From Sphingomonas sp. 35-24ZXX (GTDB taxonomy: Bacteria; Pseudomonadota; Alphaproteobacteria; Sphingomonadales; Sphingomonadaceae), in the NCBI RefSeq assembly GCF_000786215.1, contig NZ_JROG01000004.1:558001-622000 (forward strand): a stretch of 64,000 nucleotides of DNA. The letters are read 5' to 3'. Made by a program: the position numbers and the translations under genes. The notes under the pieces are model-generated. The model searched no databases, was not told where the DNA came from, and saw only the letters and a list, made by a program, of their open reading frames with translations. Below, one piece after another: positions 1 through 7,839 of this stretch (positions are counted from its first letter, which is position 1; every line of letters begins with the position of its first letter).

Positions 1-488
1 GGCCCGGCCCATAGCGCAGAAAGATCGACGACCAACGGTGGCGTTCGATGGGCTGCGGCGCTTTGCCCGGCAGTGGCAAGGGTGATCGCCGGACTTGCAG
101 GTCTTTCGCCGAGCGCAGCTATGGCCAGCCCGAGACTCCTGCCTTGATCGACCAGCGCACGGGCTGTCGATTGCCGCAGATGCGCAGCCAGCGATGGTGG
201 GCTTGCCAAGTCCAGCATCGCACTGCCAACCAGCGCGGGCAGAAGCTCCCTATCGTCCGGACGGGAAAGATTGAGCGCGATCCATCCATCGCCGGTTTCG
301 TGGAAACGGCATCCTCCCCCCGCCGACACAGAGCCAGGCACGGCAAACCGGTTGAAACGCGCCCGCATCGCAAGCAGGTCCGGACCGGAAAGGGTTTCCA
401 GTTCGGGAGAGGGCAAGCTGGAGCGGATATCGGCCAGCCGGGCATCGGCCCAGTCGGACAGCGGTATCGTGACCGGCTCAGGCGGCAA
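1..488 (-). CDS. Family III CoA-transferase with N-terminal extension (3' end off window)
   Basis: Only the first 162 codons are inside the window; the reading frame is open to the edge. Residues 153-162 read VVDLSALWAG, the typical first beta strand and loop of the CaiB/BaiF CoA-transferase fold. About 150 residues precede it, including GGGC at 57-60 and DGWIALNLSRPDD at 67-79. From memory, this layout resembles actinobacterial CoA-transferases with an extra N-terminal half. It should move CoA between acyl groups in the cytoplasm. The frame has no early ATG. I chose TTG at 488, which overlaps the end of the upstream CoA ligase by 11 nt and has GAGG about 11 nt ahead; the start is uncertain. 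The catalytic Asp would lie outside the window. It is the last visible gene of the operon starting at 3524. Confidence 0.72.
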   Translation of the reverse strand, partial: MPPEPVTIPLSDWADARLADIRSSLPSPELETLSGPDLLAMRARFNRFAVPGSVSAGGGCRFHETGDGWIALNLSRPDDRELLPALVGSAMLDLASPPSLAAHLRQSTARALVDQGRSLGLAIAALGERPASPAITLATAGQSAAAHRTPPLVVDLSALWAG

Positions 489-1965
489 AGATCTTGCGGA
501 CCTCGCGGCGGAGCAGCTTGCCCATCTCGTTATAGGGTAGGGCTTGCTCAAAGCGGATTACCTCTGGCACCCGGCTGGAGCGCAGCCGTTCGCGCACCAG
601 CTGGCGAAGTTCGTCTGCGTCCGGAGTCTGATGCCCGTCGCGCACAACAAGCGCAACCCCCACCGCTTCGCCCCATTCGATCGATGGAACGCCAACGGCG
701 CATGCATCTGCGACCGCTGGATGGGTCAACAGGACATCCTCGATCTCGCCCGGCGACATGTTCTCTCCGCCGCGGACAATCACGTCATCCGCGCGGCCGG
801 AGAGGAACAGGAAACCGTCCGCATCGATATAGCCGGCATCGCGGGTGGGGAACCATCTGTCAGCGGTCAGCGCGCTCTTTTCCCTGTATTCGCCCGAAAC
901 CTGATCGCCCCTGACATAGATTTCGCCGGGACTGCCTGCAGGCAGCACCTGACCGTCTTCGCCGCGTATTTCGATCTCGACGGTTGGCAGCGGGCGACCG
1001 ACAGATGCCAGACGCGCGCGGACGGAAGGATCGGCTGATCGGTGGGCTTCCCGATGATCCTCGGGGCCGAGCAGGGCAACGGTCGAACTGGTTTCGGTCA
1101 GGCCATAGGCATTGGTAAAGCCGGTATCAGGCAACAGCGCGAGCGCCTTTTCGATCACCTCGAGCGGCATCTTGCCACCGCCATAAGCAATCGCTCGCAG
1201 TGCCGGCAGGGCAGTCTCGCCTCTTCGTTCCATGGCGTCGATGATCCGTGCGAGCATGGTGGGCACGACAAAGGCATTGGTTACGCCTTCCGACCTTGCC
1301 AGCTCCAGCCAGGCTTCGGGCGAGAAGGCGGGCAGCATCACGATCCGGCGCATCGAGTAGATCGAGCTGAGCAGCGCCGAGATGCCGGCAATATGGTAGG
1401 GCGGAACGCAGACAAGCGCGGCATCCGACTCATCGGCCGAGGCAAACTCCACCGTACCAAGGATATAGGACACCAGATTGGAATGGCGAAGGATCGCGGC
1501 CTTGGGCGCGGCGGTCGTGCCGCTGGTGAACAGCTGGATGGCTATGCCTTCTCCCTCTGCAGCCTCGACGCTGTCGCTGGAGTTTGCCAGCGAGGCTTCG
1601 ACAAATGCCGACCGGCTCATAGCCAGATTGCCTGCGCATAGTCTGGTTGCCCGGCCTTCGTCCCCGATAACAAGGGCAGGCTCGATGCGTTGCAGAAGAG
1701 CGCCCAGGTCCAGGTCGGCAAGACGATAGTTCAGAGGACAATAGGCGATGCCGGCCAACGCTGCACCGAAAAGCGCGAGTACCGCCGCTTCGCTCGATTC
1801 GTCGAGCAGCGCCACATGGCAGCAGCCACTTTCGGTGATCCTTGCCGCCGCCCCGCGAGCTCCGGCAAGCAGTTGTGAATAGGTCCAGCGCCGTCCATCG
1901 CAGACCAAGCCGATGCGGTCGGGCGCGGCCTCAGCCGCCATTTCGAGGAACAGCGCGATGTTCAT
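478..1965 (-). CDS. Acyl-CoA synthetase (AMP-forming)
   Basis: A 495-residue ANL-superfamily ligase that would join a carboxylic acid to CoA through an acyl-adenylate. Visible motifs are the phosphate-binding loop TSGTTAAPK (147-155), YGLTET (287-292), the hinge region RGENMSPGEIEDVL, and the C-terminal NEMGKLLRRE whose Lys483 fits the catalytic lysine. The length is usual for short or medium acyl or aryl-acid ligases. The start is 9 nt after the stop of the 96-residue gene, and the 3' end overlaps the next CoA-transferase, so translation is probably coupled. The acid is unknown; the neighbouring CoA-transferases suggest it is an intermediate of the same pathway. Family assignment is firm, substrate is not. 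Confidence 0.93.
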   Translation of the reverse strand: MNIALFLEMAAEAAPDRIGLVCDGRRWTYSQLLAGARGAAARITESGCCHVALLDESSEAAVLALFGAALAGIAYCPLNYRLADLDLGALLQRIEPALVIGDEGRATRLCAGNLAMSRSAFVEASLANSSDSVEAAEGEGIAIQLFTSGTTAAPKAAILRHSNLVSYILGTVEFASADESDAALVCVPPYHIAGISALLSSIYSMRRIVMLPAFSPEAWLELARSEGVTNAFVVPTMLARIIDAMERRGETALPALRAIAYGGGKMPLEVIEKALALLPDTGFTNAYGLTETSSTVALLGPEDHREAHRSADPSVRARLASVGRPLPTVEIEIRGEDGQVLPAGSPGEIYVRGDQVSGEYREKSALTADRWFPTRDAGYIDADGFLFLSGRADDVIVRGGENMSPGEIEDVLLTHPAVADACAVGVPSIEWGEAVGVALVVRDGHQTPDADELRQLVRERLRSSRVPEVIRFEQALPYNEMGKLLRREVRKIFAA

Positions 1966-1974
1966 GGCAGGCCG

Positions 1975-2265
1975 TCAGTCCGAAGCGGGCAGGGGTTTCG
2001 CATCCTTGACCGTCAGGATCGCCCCATCGACGGCCAGCGAGCCCTTGCCGGGCTTAACGCAAAGCAGTTCGAAACTCCCTGCGGCATCGACATAGCGCTT
2101 GCCCATCAACGTCCCGGAGGCGAAACCCTCGGCGAGCGAGCCGAGCGTTGCGGGCTTATCCGTCTGCATGGCTGCGCCGCCGCATTCGATCTGGCCTTCG
2201 CCGCTGCGGATAACCATTACCTCCGTATCACAGACCTGGCTCTTAAGTTTCGATCCCGGTTTCAT
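1975..2265 (-). CDS. Small conserved-looking protein, function unknown
   Basis: This 96-residue protein begins MKPGSKLKSQVCDTEVMVIR and has three cysteines (12, 28, 69) in beta-rich, glycine-containing sequence; there is no signal peptide or membrane segment. I chose the ATG at 2265 because AGGAAAG lies about 7 nt upstream and the gene then sits 29 nt after the CoA-transferase stop. Longer in-frame starts would run into that gene. It lies between a CoA-transferase and a CoA ligase and is surely co-transcribed with them. I recall similar small proteins next to acyl-CoA ligases in actinobacteria and proteobacteria but cannot name a function. A small accessory or ligand-binding role is only a guess. 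Confidence 0.75.
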   Translation of the reverse strand: MKPGSKLKSQVCDTEVMVIRSGEGQIECGGAAMQTDKPATLGSLAEGFASGTLMGKRYVDAAGSFELLCVKPGKGSLAVDGAILTVKDAKPLPASD

Positions 2266-2294
2266 CCGTCTTTCCTTCGTTTCCGCTCGTTCTG

Positions 2295-3524
2295 TCAGGC
2301 AATGGCCCCGGCGGATTTGAGCTGCTCGATCCGGTCCCATTCGATACCCAGTTCCATCAGAACCAGCTCGGTATGTTCGGACGCAATGGGCGAACGCGTG
2401 GTGACCGTCGGCTTACCGTCAAACTGTACCGGACCACGAACCAGCTTGAGCGGCTTGTCGCTGCCATCAGCCGCTTCGACCTCGACGATCATGTCGTTCG
2501 CATTGGCCTGATCGTCGGTGAGGAGATCGACAAAGGACTGGATCGGTGCCCATTGGCCGGTAAATGTCTTGAGATGCTGACGCCAGTATTCGAACGGCTT
2601 CGCGGCGAAGGCCTTGATCAGGATATCGCTTGCGGCACCGGCATTCTCGAACAGCGCACGGGGATCGGCAAAGCGCGGATCGTCCGCCGCTTCGGGCACG
2701 CCGATATGCTCGAACAGGCTGCGGATATGACCGGACGGGCTGAGCGTGCACAGGTTGATGGTGCCGCCGTCCGACGTCTGGTAATTGCCCTGGAAGGGGT
2801 TGCGCGCTGCGCCACCCTTGCCCGGCATCGGGTTGCGGGTCAGGATCCCCGTTTCCGCGACCTGCGCAATCAGCGCGCCAGAGGCCCATGCTGCCGCGCT
2901 GAGCAGCGAGACATCCATCACCGTGGCCTCGCCGGTACGCTCGCGGTGCAGCAGGGCCGCCGAAATGCCCCCGGCAATGAACATGCCGCCGATCGAATCG
3001 CCGAAAGCGGGAATGCCCTGATTGAGGGGACCCGGCAGTTCCTCGGGGGTCATCGAATAGGCGACGCCGCTGCGGCTCCAGAAGGCCGTTCCGTCAAAGC
3101 CGCCTACCTCGCGCTCCGGACCCTTGTCGCCATAGGCGCTGCCACGAGCGTAGATGATGTTGGGGTTGACCGCGCGGATATGTTCGACATCAAACTTGTT
3201 CTTCTGCCGGACTTGCGGAAGATAATTGGTCAGGAAGACATCAGCAGACCTGGCCAGTTCGTAAAGGACTTCCTGGCCTTCCGGGGTCGACATGTCGATG
3301 CCGACACTGCGCTTGCCGCGATTGGGATGTTCGAACAGCGTATGGCGCTGGGGATCGAGCGTGACGCCGCCCATGTTGAGGAAGCCGCGCTGGGCATCGC
3401 CTCGCACCGGATGTTCGATCTTGATGACGTCTGCACCCCAGTCCGCCAGAATTCCGCCTGCAGCCGGCACGAACGTGAACTGCGCCACCTCCAGGACCCG
3501 TATGCCTTTCATAACCTGCGTCAT
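2295..3524 (-). CDS. Family III CoA-transferase (CaiB/BaiF)
   Basis: A 409-residue family III CoA-transferase. The N-terminal GIRVLEVAQFTFVPAAGG (7-24) and ADVIKIEHP (31-39) form the CoA-binding Rossmann part. NRGKRSVGIDM (68-78) and GDSIGG (175-180) are the usual central motifs, and Asp176 fits the residue that carries the CoA thioester or mixed anhydride in this family. The expected function is transfer of CoA between two carboxylates, or epimerisation in the racemase branch. I chose ATG 3524 rather than an upstream in-frame ATG because homologues begin about here. It is the first gene of the four-gene operon reading toward the left edge. Confidence 0.92.
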   Translation of the reverse strand: MTQVMKGIRVLEVAQFTFVPAAGGILADWGADVIKIEHPVRGDAQRGFLNMGGVTLDPQRHTLFEHPNRGKRSVGIDMSTPEGQEVLYELARSADVFLTNYLPQVRQKNKFDVEHIRAVNPNIIYARGSAYGDKGPEREVGGFDGTAFWSRSGVAYSMTPEELPGPLNQGIPAFGDSIGGMFIAGGISAALLHRERTGEATVMDVSLLSAAAWASGALIAQVAETGILTRNPMPGKGGAARNPFQGNYQTSDGGTINLCTLSPSGHIRSLFEHIGVPEAADDPRFADPRALFENAGAASDILIKAFAAKPFEYWRQHLKTFTGQWAPIQSFVDLLTDDQANANDMIVEVEAADGSDKPLKLVRGPVQFDGKPTVTTRSPIASEHTELVLMELGIEWDRIEQLKSAGAIA

Positions 3525-3804
3525 ATGATCCCCAGATGCGCCGCATAATGTGCAGCGACGCCTGCACTGTCTTTTCACCTAATTGCTCACGAGGCCGCAG
3601 CAAACCAGAAAACTGAAACACCTTCGGCTATCGCTATCACGATGCAGGGCTTTGTCCAGCCGTCGATGGCACCCTCGTTCCCGTAACCGTCCATTGGCCT
3701 CGCATTAATGGAGTCATGGGACGAGCCTTGAGAGACAAGAAAGGCCCGGCTGGTCGAAAGCCGATCAGCCGGGCCTTTTCCGGTCGCCAGAGAGGTCTGC
3801 GAAC
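3525..3804. other. Intergenic region between CoA-transferase operon and TonB receptor
   Basis: About 280 bases without a supported gene. The part near 3525-3700 must hold the promoter of the CoA-transferase operon; I could not identify a convincing -35/-10 pair. The part near 3741-3777 holds the terminator of the TonB receptor, listed separately. Confidence 0.6.
3741..3777 (-). terminator. Terminator of the TonB receptor gene
   Basis: AAGGCCCGGCTGGTCG (3741-3756) pairs with CGATCAGCCGGGCCTT (3762-3777), a 16-bp stem with one wobble pair and a 5-nt loop. Read on the minus strand it is followed by a T-rich stretch. It lies about 30 nt past the stop of the TonB receptor, so it fits a Rho-independent terminator for that gene. 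The stem is also flanked by TTTT on the plus side and could act in both directions. Confidence 0.8.
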
Positions 3805-6267
3805 TTAGCGCGATCCGAAGAAGAAGCGGAAGTTGAGACCGAATTCACGCGGAGGCGTAACCGTCCCGCCCGTATAGGTGCTGGTGACGGTCGTGGGCGT
3901 CGTCCCGGTGAAGACAGGCTGACCGTTTGCGAACTGGCCACCGAAATTGAGCTGCTGGAACGAGGTGAACAGTGGATCGGTGCGGGTGAGCGTCTGGACT
4001 GTGTCAAACAGGTTCTTGGCGAAGAGCGACACTTCCCACTGGCCGTCGGGTGCCCGGATCCCCGCATAGAGGCTGAGCAAGCCGAAATCGTCAACCTGAT
4101 CGAATGCGTTGGCCGGGTCGCCCTGCGACTTGCCGCTATAGTTGAACAGGCCGCGAATGTAACCATCGACCTTGTCGGAGATGGGCAGCGTGTACTCGCT
4201 CTGCAGCGTGGCCGAGAAGGGCGGCACGAAGGCGGATCGCTGGTTCACCCGGCATGCCGAGATATTGTTGGCACCTACCGCTGCACGCAGCGCCGCTAGG
4301 GTGGGAGCGGTCGTAACGGCATCGGGCCGCCCATCGCTGTTGAGATCGGTACACGGGATCGTGCCGTTCTTGATCTTGCCAAGCGAATAGCTCGCGACAA
4401 GGCCGACACTCCAGCGATTGGTTACCTGATAGGAAAGCTCGCCTTCGATCCCGTTCACTTCCACTGGCACGGCGCCGGCAAAGTTGAACGATGCGACCTC
4501 CTGCGCCGTTCCCGTTACCGCGCCCGTGGCCGGGTTCCGAAGCGCAACGGTGTTGACATAGAACACGCCGCGGTTGGGGATGCGATAGGGGAAATTCTTG
4601 AAGGTCTGGTGATAGGCCGTCATGTTGAACAACAGTTTGCCATCCAGCAGTGTGCTCTTGAAGCCTGCTTCATAAGAGCGCGATGATTCAGGCGGAAGGT
4701 CCGTGAAGGCTCTTTCCAGCGCAGACTGGGCAATGTTGAAATTGCCGACGATGTTGATGCCCGGTCGCCAGGAACTGCCGGTGCTGGCATAGACCAGGAA
4801 GTCCGGGCTGAAATTGTGCTTGATCGATGCCGAATAGATCAGCTTGCTCTGATCCAGGTTGAGGTTGACCAGCCGCGCTCCGTTGACGACCAGCGAACTG
4901 TCCTGCGAATAGTCGATCTGCCGCAGACCGCCGGAAATTTCGGTGTTCTCGCCGATATGCGCGGTCAGATGTCCGAAAAACGACTGCTCGTGCGTCTGGT
5001 TACCGCGCTGGATCGGTGTCTGGACGACCTGCGCGATGCCGCCGCCGAAGGCAGCGGGCAGTCTGACGACGGTTGGCCGCGTCAGGGTGGTCGGCGAACT
5101 CAGCTTGTTGTCGAAAAAGCCGATGACATAGTCAAAAATGTCGAAGATGCGTTCTTCGTTCTGCAGGCGTACTTCGTGCGACGTGCCCGTCGCACGCGTG
5201 TTCGTGATCTGCTGGATATCCCGATTGGGGAAGAAATTGCCGAAGTCCTGATTGTCGGTCGAGAAGATGCGCTGCTTGGTGTGCGAACCCTGATAGATCA
5301 GGCGCTGGCCCCAATTGGCGAGCTCTGCGCGCCAGTTGTAGATGTCGAAGCGCTGGCGGACGATGCGCGGTTCTTCCTGGATGGAGAGCCGATCCTGGGC
5401 ACGGATGCGGACCGGGCTGGCAGTCGCGGCGGGGTTGATCTCGCGGAACGAGATCGCCTGTTCATACGAGCGGCCGTTGCGGTCGAGCCGCTGGAAGGTG
5501 CCTTCCAGCCGAATCCAGTCTGCCGGCTCGATGAGGGCGACAATCCGACCGCCCTTGGTCCGAGAGAAGGGATCGCGTGCGCCCAGCGTCCGGTTGATGG
5601 GACGGACGCGGTCGAGTTCGTTCTCGTCGAACACACCAGAAACGCGGATGCCCGCAATACCGGGGATGACGGGAATGTTGACGCCACCCTTGAAGTTCAG
5701 CGTGCCGATGTCGTTGGCGGTCCAATCGACGAAGCCGCCGAACTCATTGAGATCGGGCTTGCGCGCCGTTACGGTGATGGCACCGGATGGCGATGCGCGA
5801 CCGCGGAGCGTGCCCTGGGGCCCGCGCTGGACCTCGATCTGACCGATGTCGAACATCTGCTGCAGGATGATGCCGGCGGAAATCGGCGCGTCATTGAAAT
5901 AGAATTCCACTGTCGCATTGTTGCCGCTGGCATTGGTATCGAAGTTGACGCCGCGCAAGCGCGCGTTGCCGCCGATGCCATTGGCGTTGTTGGTCAGTTC
6001 AAGGCCGGGAACGAGGCGGCTGACTTCGTTGAATTCGCGAAGGTTCAGCTTCTCGATCGACTCGGCTGCGACCACGTTGATCACGGCGGGCACGTCCTGC
6101 ACCGCTTCATCGCGGCGACGAGCCTGCACGATGATGATGTTGGCAACGACGCCGGCATCGGCTTCGGCATCCTGCGCAACAGCGGCATCGGCTGCAGCTG
6201 CCGTTGCGGGCACATTCATTGCAGCGGCGCTTGCGGATGCGAGCAATAGGCTTGTGATTGATAGCAT
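3805..6267 (-). CDS. TonB-dependent outer-membrane receptor
   Basis: An 820-residue TonB-dependent receptor. A short leader rich in Ala is followed by the TonB-box-like IIIVQARRR, a plug domain (EAVQDVPAVINVVAAESIEK through PGLELTNNANGIGG and the RGVNFDTNASG segment) and a 22-strand-type barrel ending in EFGLNFRFFFGSR. It should import a ligand across the outer membrane using TonB-ExbBD energy. GAGGGAGGATATCGCC precedes ATG 6267, a strong ribosome site. The gene stands alone with its own terminator but inside a catabolic island. Sphingomonads carry many receptors of this type for organic substrates as well as iron chelates, so uptake of the pathway substrate is plausible but unproven. Confidence 0.93.
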   Translation of the reverse strand: MLSITSLLLASASAAAMNVPATAAAADAAVAQDAEADAGVVANIIIVQARRRDEAVQDVPAVINVVAAESIEKLNLREFNEVSRLVPGLELTNNANGIGGNARLRGVNFDTNASGNNATVEFYFNDAPISAGIILQQMFDIGQIEVQRGPQGTLRGRASPSGAITVTARKPDLNEFGGFVDWTANDIGTLNFKGGVNIPVIPGIAGIRVSGVFDENELDRVRPINRTLGARDPFSRTKGGRIVALIEPADWIRLEGTFQRLDRNGRSYEQAISFREINPAATASPVRIRAQDRLSIQEEPRIVRQRFDIYNWRAELANWGQRLIYQGSHTKQRIFSTDNQDFGNFFPNRDIQQITNTRATGTSHEVRLQNEERIFDIFDYVIGFFDNKLSSPTTLTRPTVVRLPAAFGGGIAQVVQTPIQRGNQTHEQSFFGHLTAHIGENTEISGGLRQIDYSQDSSLVVNGARLVNLNLDQSKLIYSASIKHNFSPDFLVYASTGSSWRPGINIVGNFNIAQSALERAFTDLPPESSRSYEAGFKSTLLDGKLLFNMTAYHQTFKNFPYRIPNRGVFYVNTVALRNPATGAVTGTAQEVASFNFAGAVPVEVNGIEGELSYQVTNRWSVGLVASYSLGKIKNGTIPCTDLNSDGRPDAVTTAPTLAALRAAVGANNISACRVNQRSAFVPPFSATLQSEYTLPISDKVDGYIRGLFNYSGKSQGDPANAFDQVDDFGLLSLYAGIRAPDGQWEVSLFAKNLFDTVQTLTRTDPLFTSFQQLNFGGQFANGQPVFTGTTPTTVTSTYTGGTVTPPREFGLNFRFFFGSR

Positions 6268-6724
6268 GGCGATATCCTCCCTCTAAACGACGCCGGCAAT
6301 GCATCCCCGGAGCATCGCTTGCGGTAGTGCTTCGGTTGGCCCGAAGTTTCTGGCTGCCTTTATGCCCGATTCTGGTGGTGCGAAAATCACGGCAAAGCGG
6401 ATGGTGCCGATATATCGCGGCAGCGATTCAACCGCCGTGCCCAGTGGCGCAAAAGTAAGCAATTTCGGGGTTTCCGGCATCGCTCCAGCGTTGTTTCTCG
6501 CATACCATGGGTCGAGAACGCCGGTTGACGCTGCGATATCGGTGCCTTGCCCGAGAAGATGGGCACCTCCCCAGCCTCCTTACCTGCCGAAAAGACCATT
6601 TGCGAATGTCAAAGCCGGAGCCGTGCCAGCGCGAATCGCAAGGTTTTGGCCCTGTCGCTGCCCGCAATCTCCGCCCCCGAGAAGTGGTCAGCTGCAGGTT
6701 AAGGAGCGGCAGTACAAAAAAATG

Positions 6725-6772
6725 CTAAACTAGCTTGACATTGTGCGGCGCAGCAAGCATACTAAGCTTAGT
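6725..6772. promoter_or_regulatory. Candidate operator with CTAAACTAGCT and ACTAAGCTTAGT
   Basis: CTAAACTAGCT at 6725-6735 and the perfect 12-bp palindrome ACTAAGCTTAGT at 6761-6772 flank and overlap the promoter of the small exported protein. The first 11-mer recurs exactly at 29105-29115, upstream of another small gene that also faces a MarR gene. MarR-family dimers bind short palindromes over promoters, so these are candidate sites for the MarR encoded at 7252-7743. Binding is inferred. Confidence 0.55.
6735..6763 (+). promoter_or_regulatory. Sigma70-type promoter for the small exported protein
   Basis: TTGACA (6735-6740), 17 nt, then CATACT (6758-6763): a near-consensus housekeeping promoter about 70 nt upstream of ATG 6833. 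The -10 box abuts the palindrome at 6761-6772 and the -35 box abuts CTAAACTAGCT, so a bound repressor would block RNA polymerase. Confidence 0.65.
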
Positions 6773-6832
6773 TAGTTTTTCTAGCTCACGCGCGCCAAGC
6801 TGTCGTGCACATCACTTTCATGAGGTCTTACC

Positions 6833-7132
6833 ATGAGCATCGTTACCCGTATTGCCATCCCCGTTTCCATCTTCTGCATGGCCATGTTGCCGATTGCAGC
6901 TTCCGCGCAGGGTGAACCCGGTGCGACGTCGGTGGCGGGGGAATATGTCGGCAAGATGGTCTACGGCCCGAAGGGCGAGCGCCTCGGCGCTGTCTACAAG
7001 GTGGGCCAGGACGGTGCCGCTCAGGTGATCATTAGTGGCAAGATGGTCATCATCCCCGCTTCGAGCCTCAATGTCGTGGAAGGCAAGCTGACCACCAGTA
7101 TCGACAAGCGCACGCTGACCACCACGCGCTGA
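6833..7132 (+). CDS. Small exported protein, function unknown
   Basis: A 99-residue protein with a clear Sec signal peptide: a basic start, a hydrophobic core (IAIPVSIFCMAMLPIAASA) and a cleavage site near ASAQ (about residue 26). The mature part of about 73 residues is beta-rich (YVGKMVYGPKGERLGAVYKV, then VIISGKMVIIPASSLNVVEG). It loosely resembles a PRC-barrel-like fold, which I state with low confidence. It would sit in the periplasm. GAGG lies about 8 nt before the ATG. It faces a MarR gene across a terminator, the same arrangement as the 30-residue gene at 29143. Regulation by that MarR through the 6725-6772 elements is likely but inferred. Confidence 0.82.
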   Translation: MSIVTRIAIPVSIFCMAMLPIAASAQGEPGATSVAGEYVGKMVYGPKGERLGAVYKVGQDGAAQVIISGKMVIIPASSLNVVEGKLTTSIDKRTLTTTR

Positions 7133-7207
7133 GCAGGAACTTCAAGATCGCATGGCGGCGGGCCCGGCCTTCGATCAGCTCGAACTGCGTTAGTCCCCAC
7201 CCTAAGG

Positions 7208-7239
7208 AAAGGCCGCTTCCCCTGTGAAGCGGCCTTTTT
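7208..7239. terminator. Bidirectional terminator between small exported protein and marR
   Basis: AAAGGCCGCTTC (7208-7219) pairs with GAAGCGGCCTTT (7226-7237), followed by a T run to 7239. On the other strand the stem is followed by TTTCC. It lies between two genes that converge, so it can stop both. Confidence 0.85.
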
Positions 7240-7251
7240 GCTGCGGAGTGA

Positions 7252-7743
7252 TCAGTCGGGCAGTTCGTGCGGTTCACTGGCCTGGGCGATGAGGCTGCCA
7301 TTGGGTCGCGACTTGAAGACGTTGGCCGTGATCGTGTCCAGCGACGCAATCAGGCGGCAGAGGTCGTCGGATCGCAGTCCGGAAAAGGCGGTCGCCTCGT
7401 TTTCGCATGCGATTTCACCCAGTCGGGATGCCAGCGATCCTCCCGCCTCCGTCAGGAACACGCTGTTGGCGCGCCTGTCGTCTGTGCGTGCCGATCGCGT
7501 GGCGAGCCCATCGGCGCACAACCGATCGATCAATCTCCCGGCAGATGCTTCGCTGATTTCGAGCATGCTGGCGATGATGCGCTGGCTGGCGCCGGGATTT
7601 CGCGCAATCGCTGCAATGGCGGTCCATTGTGATCGCGTCACACCCAGCCGCGCCACGCTGCAGTCGAAATGGACACGCAGCTGCCGGGAAATCATGGCAA
7701 GCTTCAGCGATGCGCTTCGCCTCAAATCAGCTTCTTGACCCAT
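7252..7743 (-). CDS. MarR-family transcriptional regulator
   Basis: A 163-residue winged-helix MarR protein. The helix-turn-helix covers about 45-90, with SQWTAIAAIARNPGASQRII, EISEASAGRLIDRL (recognition helix) and the wing residues TDDRRANSVFLTEAG. It is a close paralogue of the MarR at 29292: both contain EASAGRLIDR and a very similar N-terminal helix. A G-rich Shine-Dalgarno sequence (GGGGGGAA) precedes ATG 7743. MarR proteins usually repress nearby genes and release DNA on binding a phenolic, acyl-CoA or other small ligand. Likely targets are the small exported protein and perhaps the TonB receptor, through the elements at 6725-6772. Confidence 0.93.
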   Translation of the reverse strand: MGQEADLRRSASLKLAMISRQLRVHFDCSVARLGVTRSQWTAIAAIARNPGASQRIIASMLEISEASAGRLIDRLCADGLATRSARTDDRRANSVFLTEAGGSLASRLGEIACENEATAFSGLRSDDLCRLIASLDTITANVFKSRPNGSLIAQASEPHELPD

Positions 7744-7839
7744 CTATTCCCCCCATCTCCCGGCCGGATGATCCCACGAACCTCCTCGAACCGCCAGACG
7801 TGCCAGCGATGTCTTGCCGGGCCGTGCCGCCCGATGCTG

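Larger units (their letters stand above)
6268..6832. other. 565-nt intergenic region between TonB receptor and small exported protein
   Basis: No gene is supported here: the open frames lack ribosome sites and recognisable sequence. The region must contain the promoter of the TonB receptor (-) and that of the small exported protein (+). The only clear signals are near 6725-6772: a TTGACA/CATACT promoter and CTAARCTAG-type elements, listed separately. Confidence 0.7.

Noticed and set aside
2373-3548. Open plus-strand frame antisense to the CoA-transferase at 2295
   Set aside because: Shadow of a clearly identified gene.
4816-6249. Open plus-strand frame antisense to the TonB receptor
   Set aside because: The receptor has a leader, plug and barrel motifs; the antisense product is compositionally odd and unrecognisable.
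6299-6733. Possible 144-codon gene in the intergenic region
   Set aside because: No ribosome site, low-complexity Pro/Arg-rich product, and it runs into the promoter at 6735.
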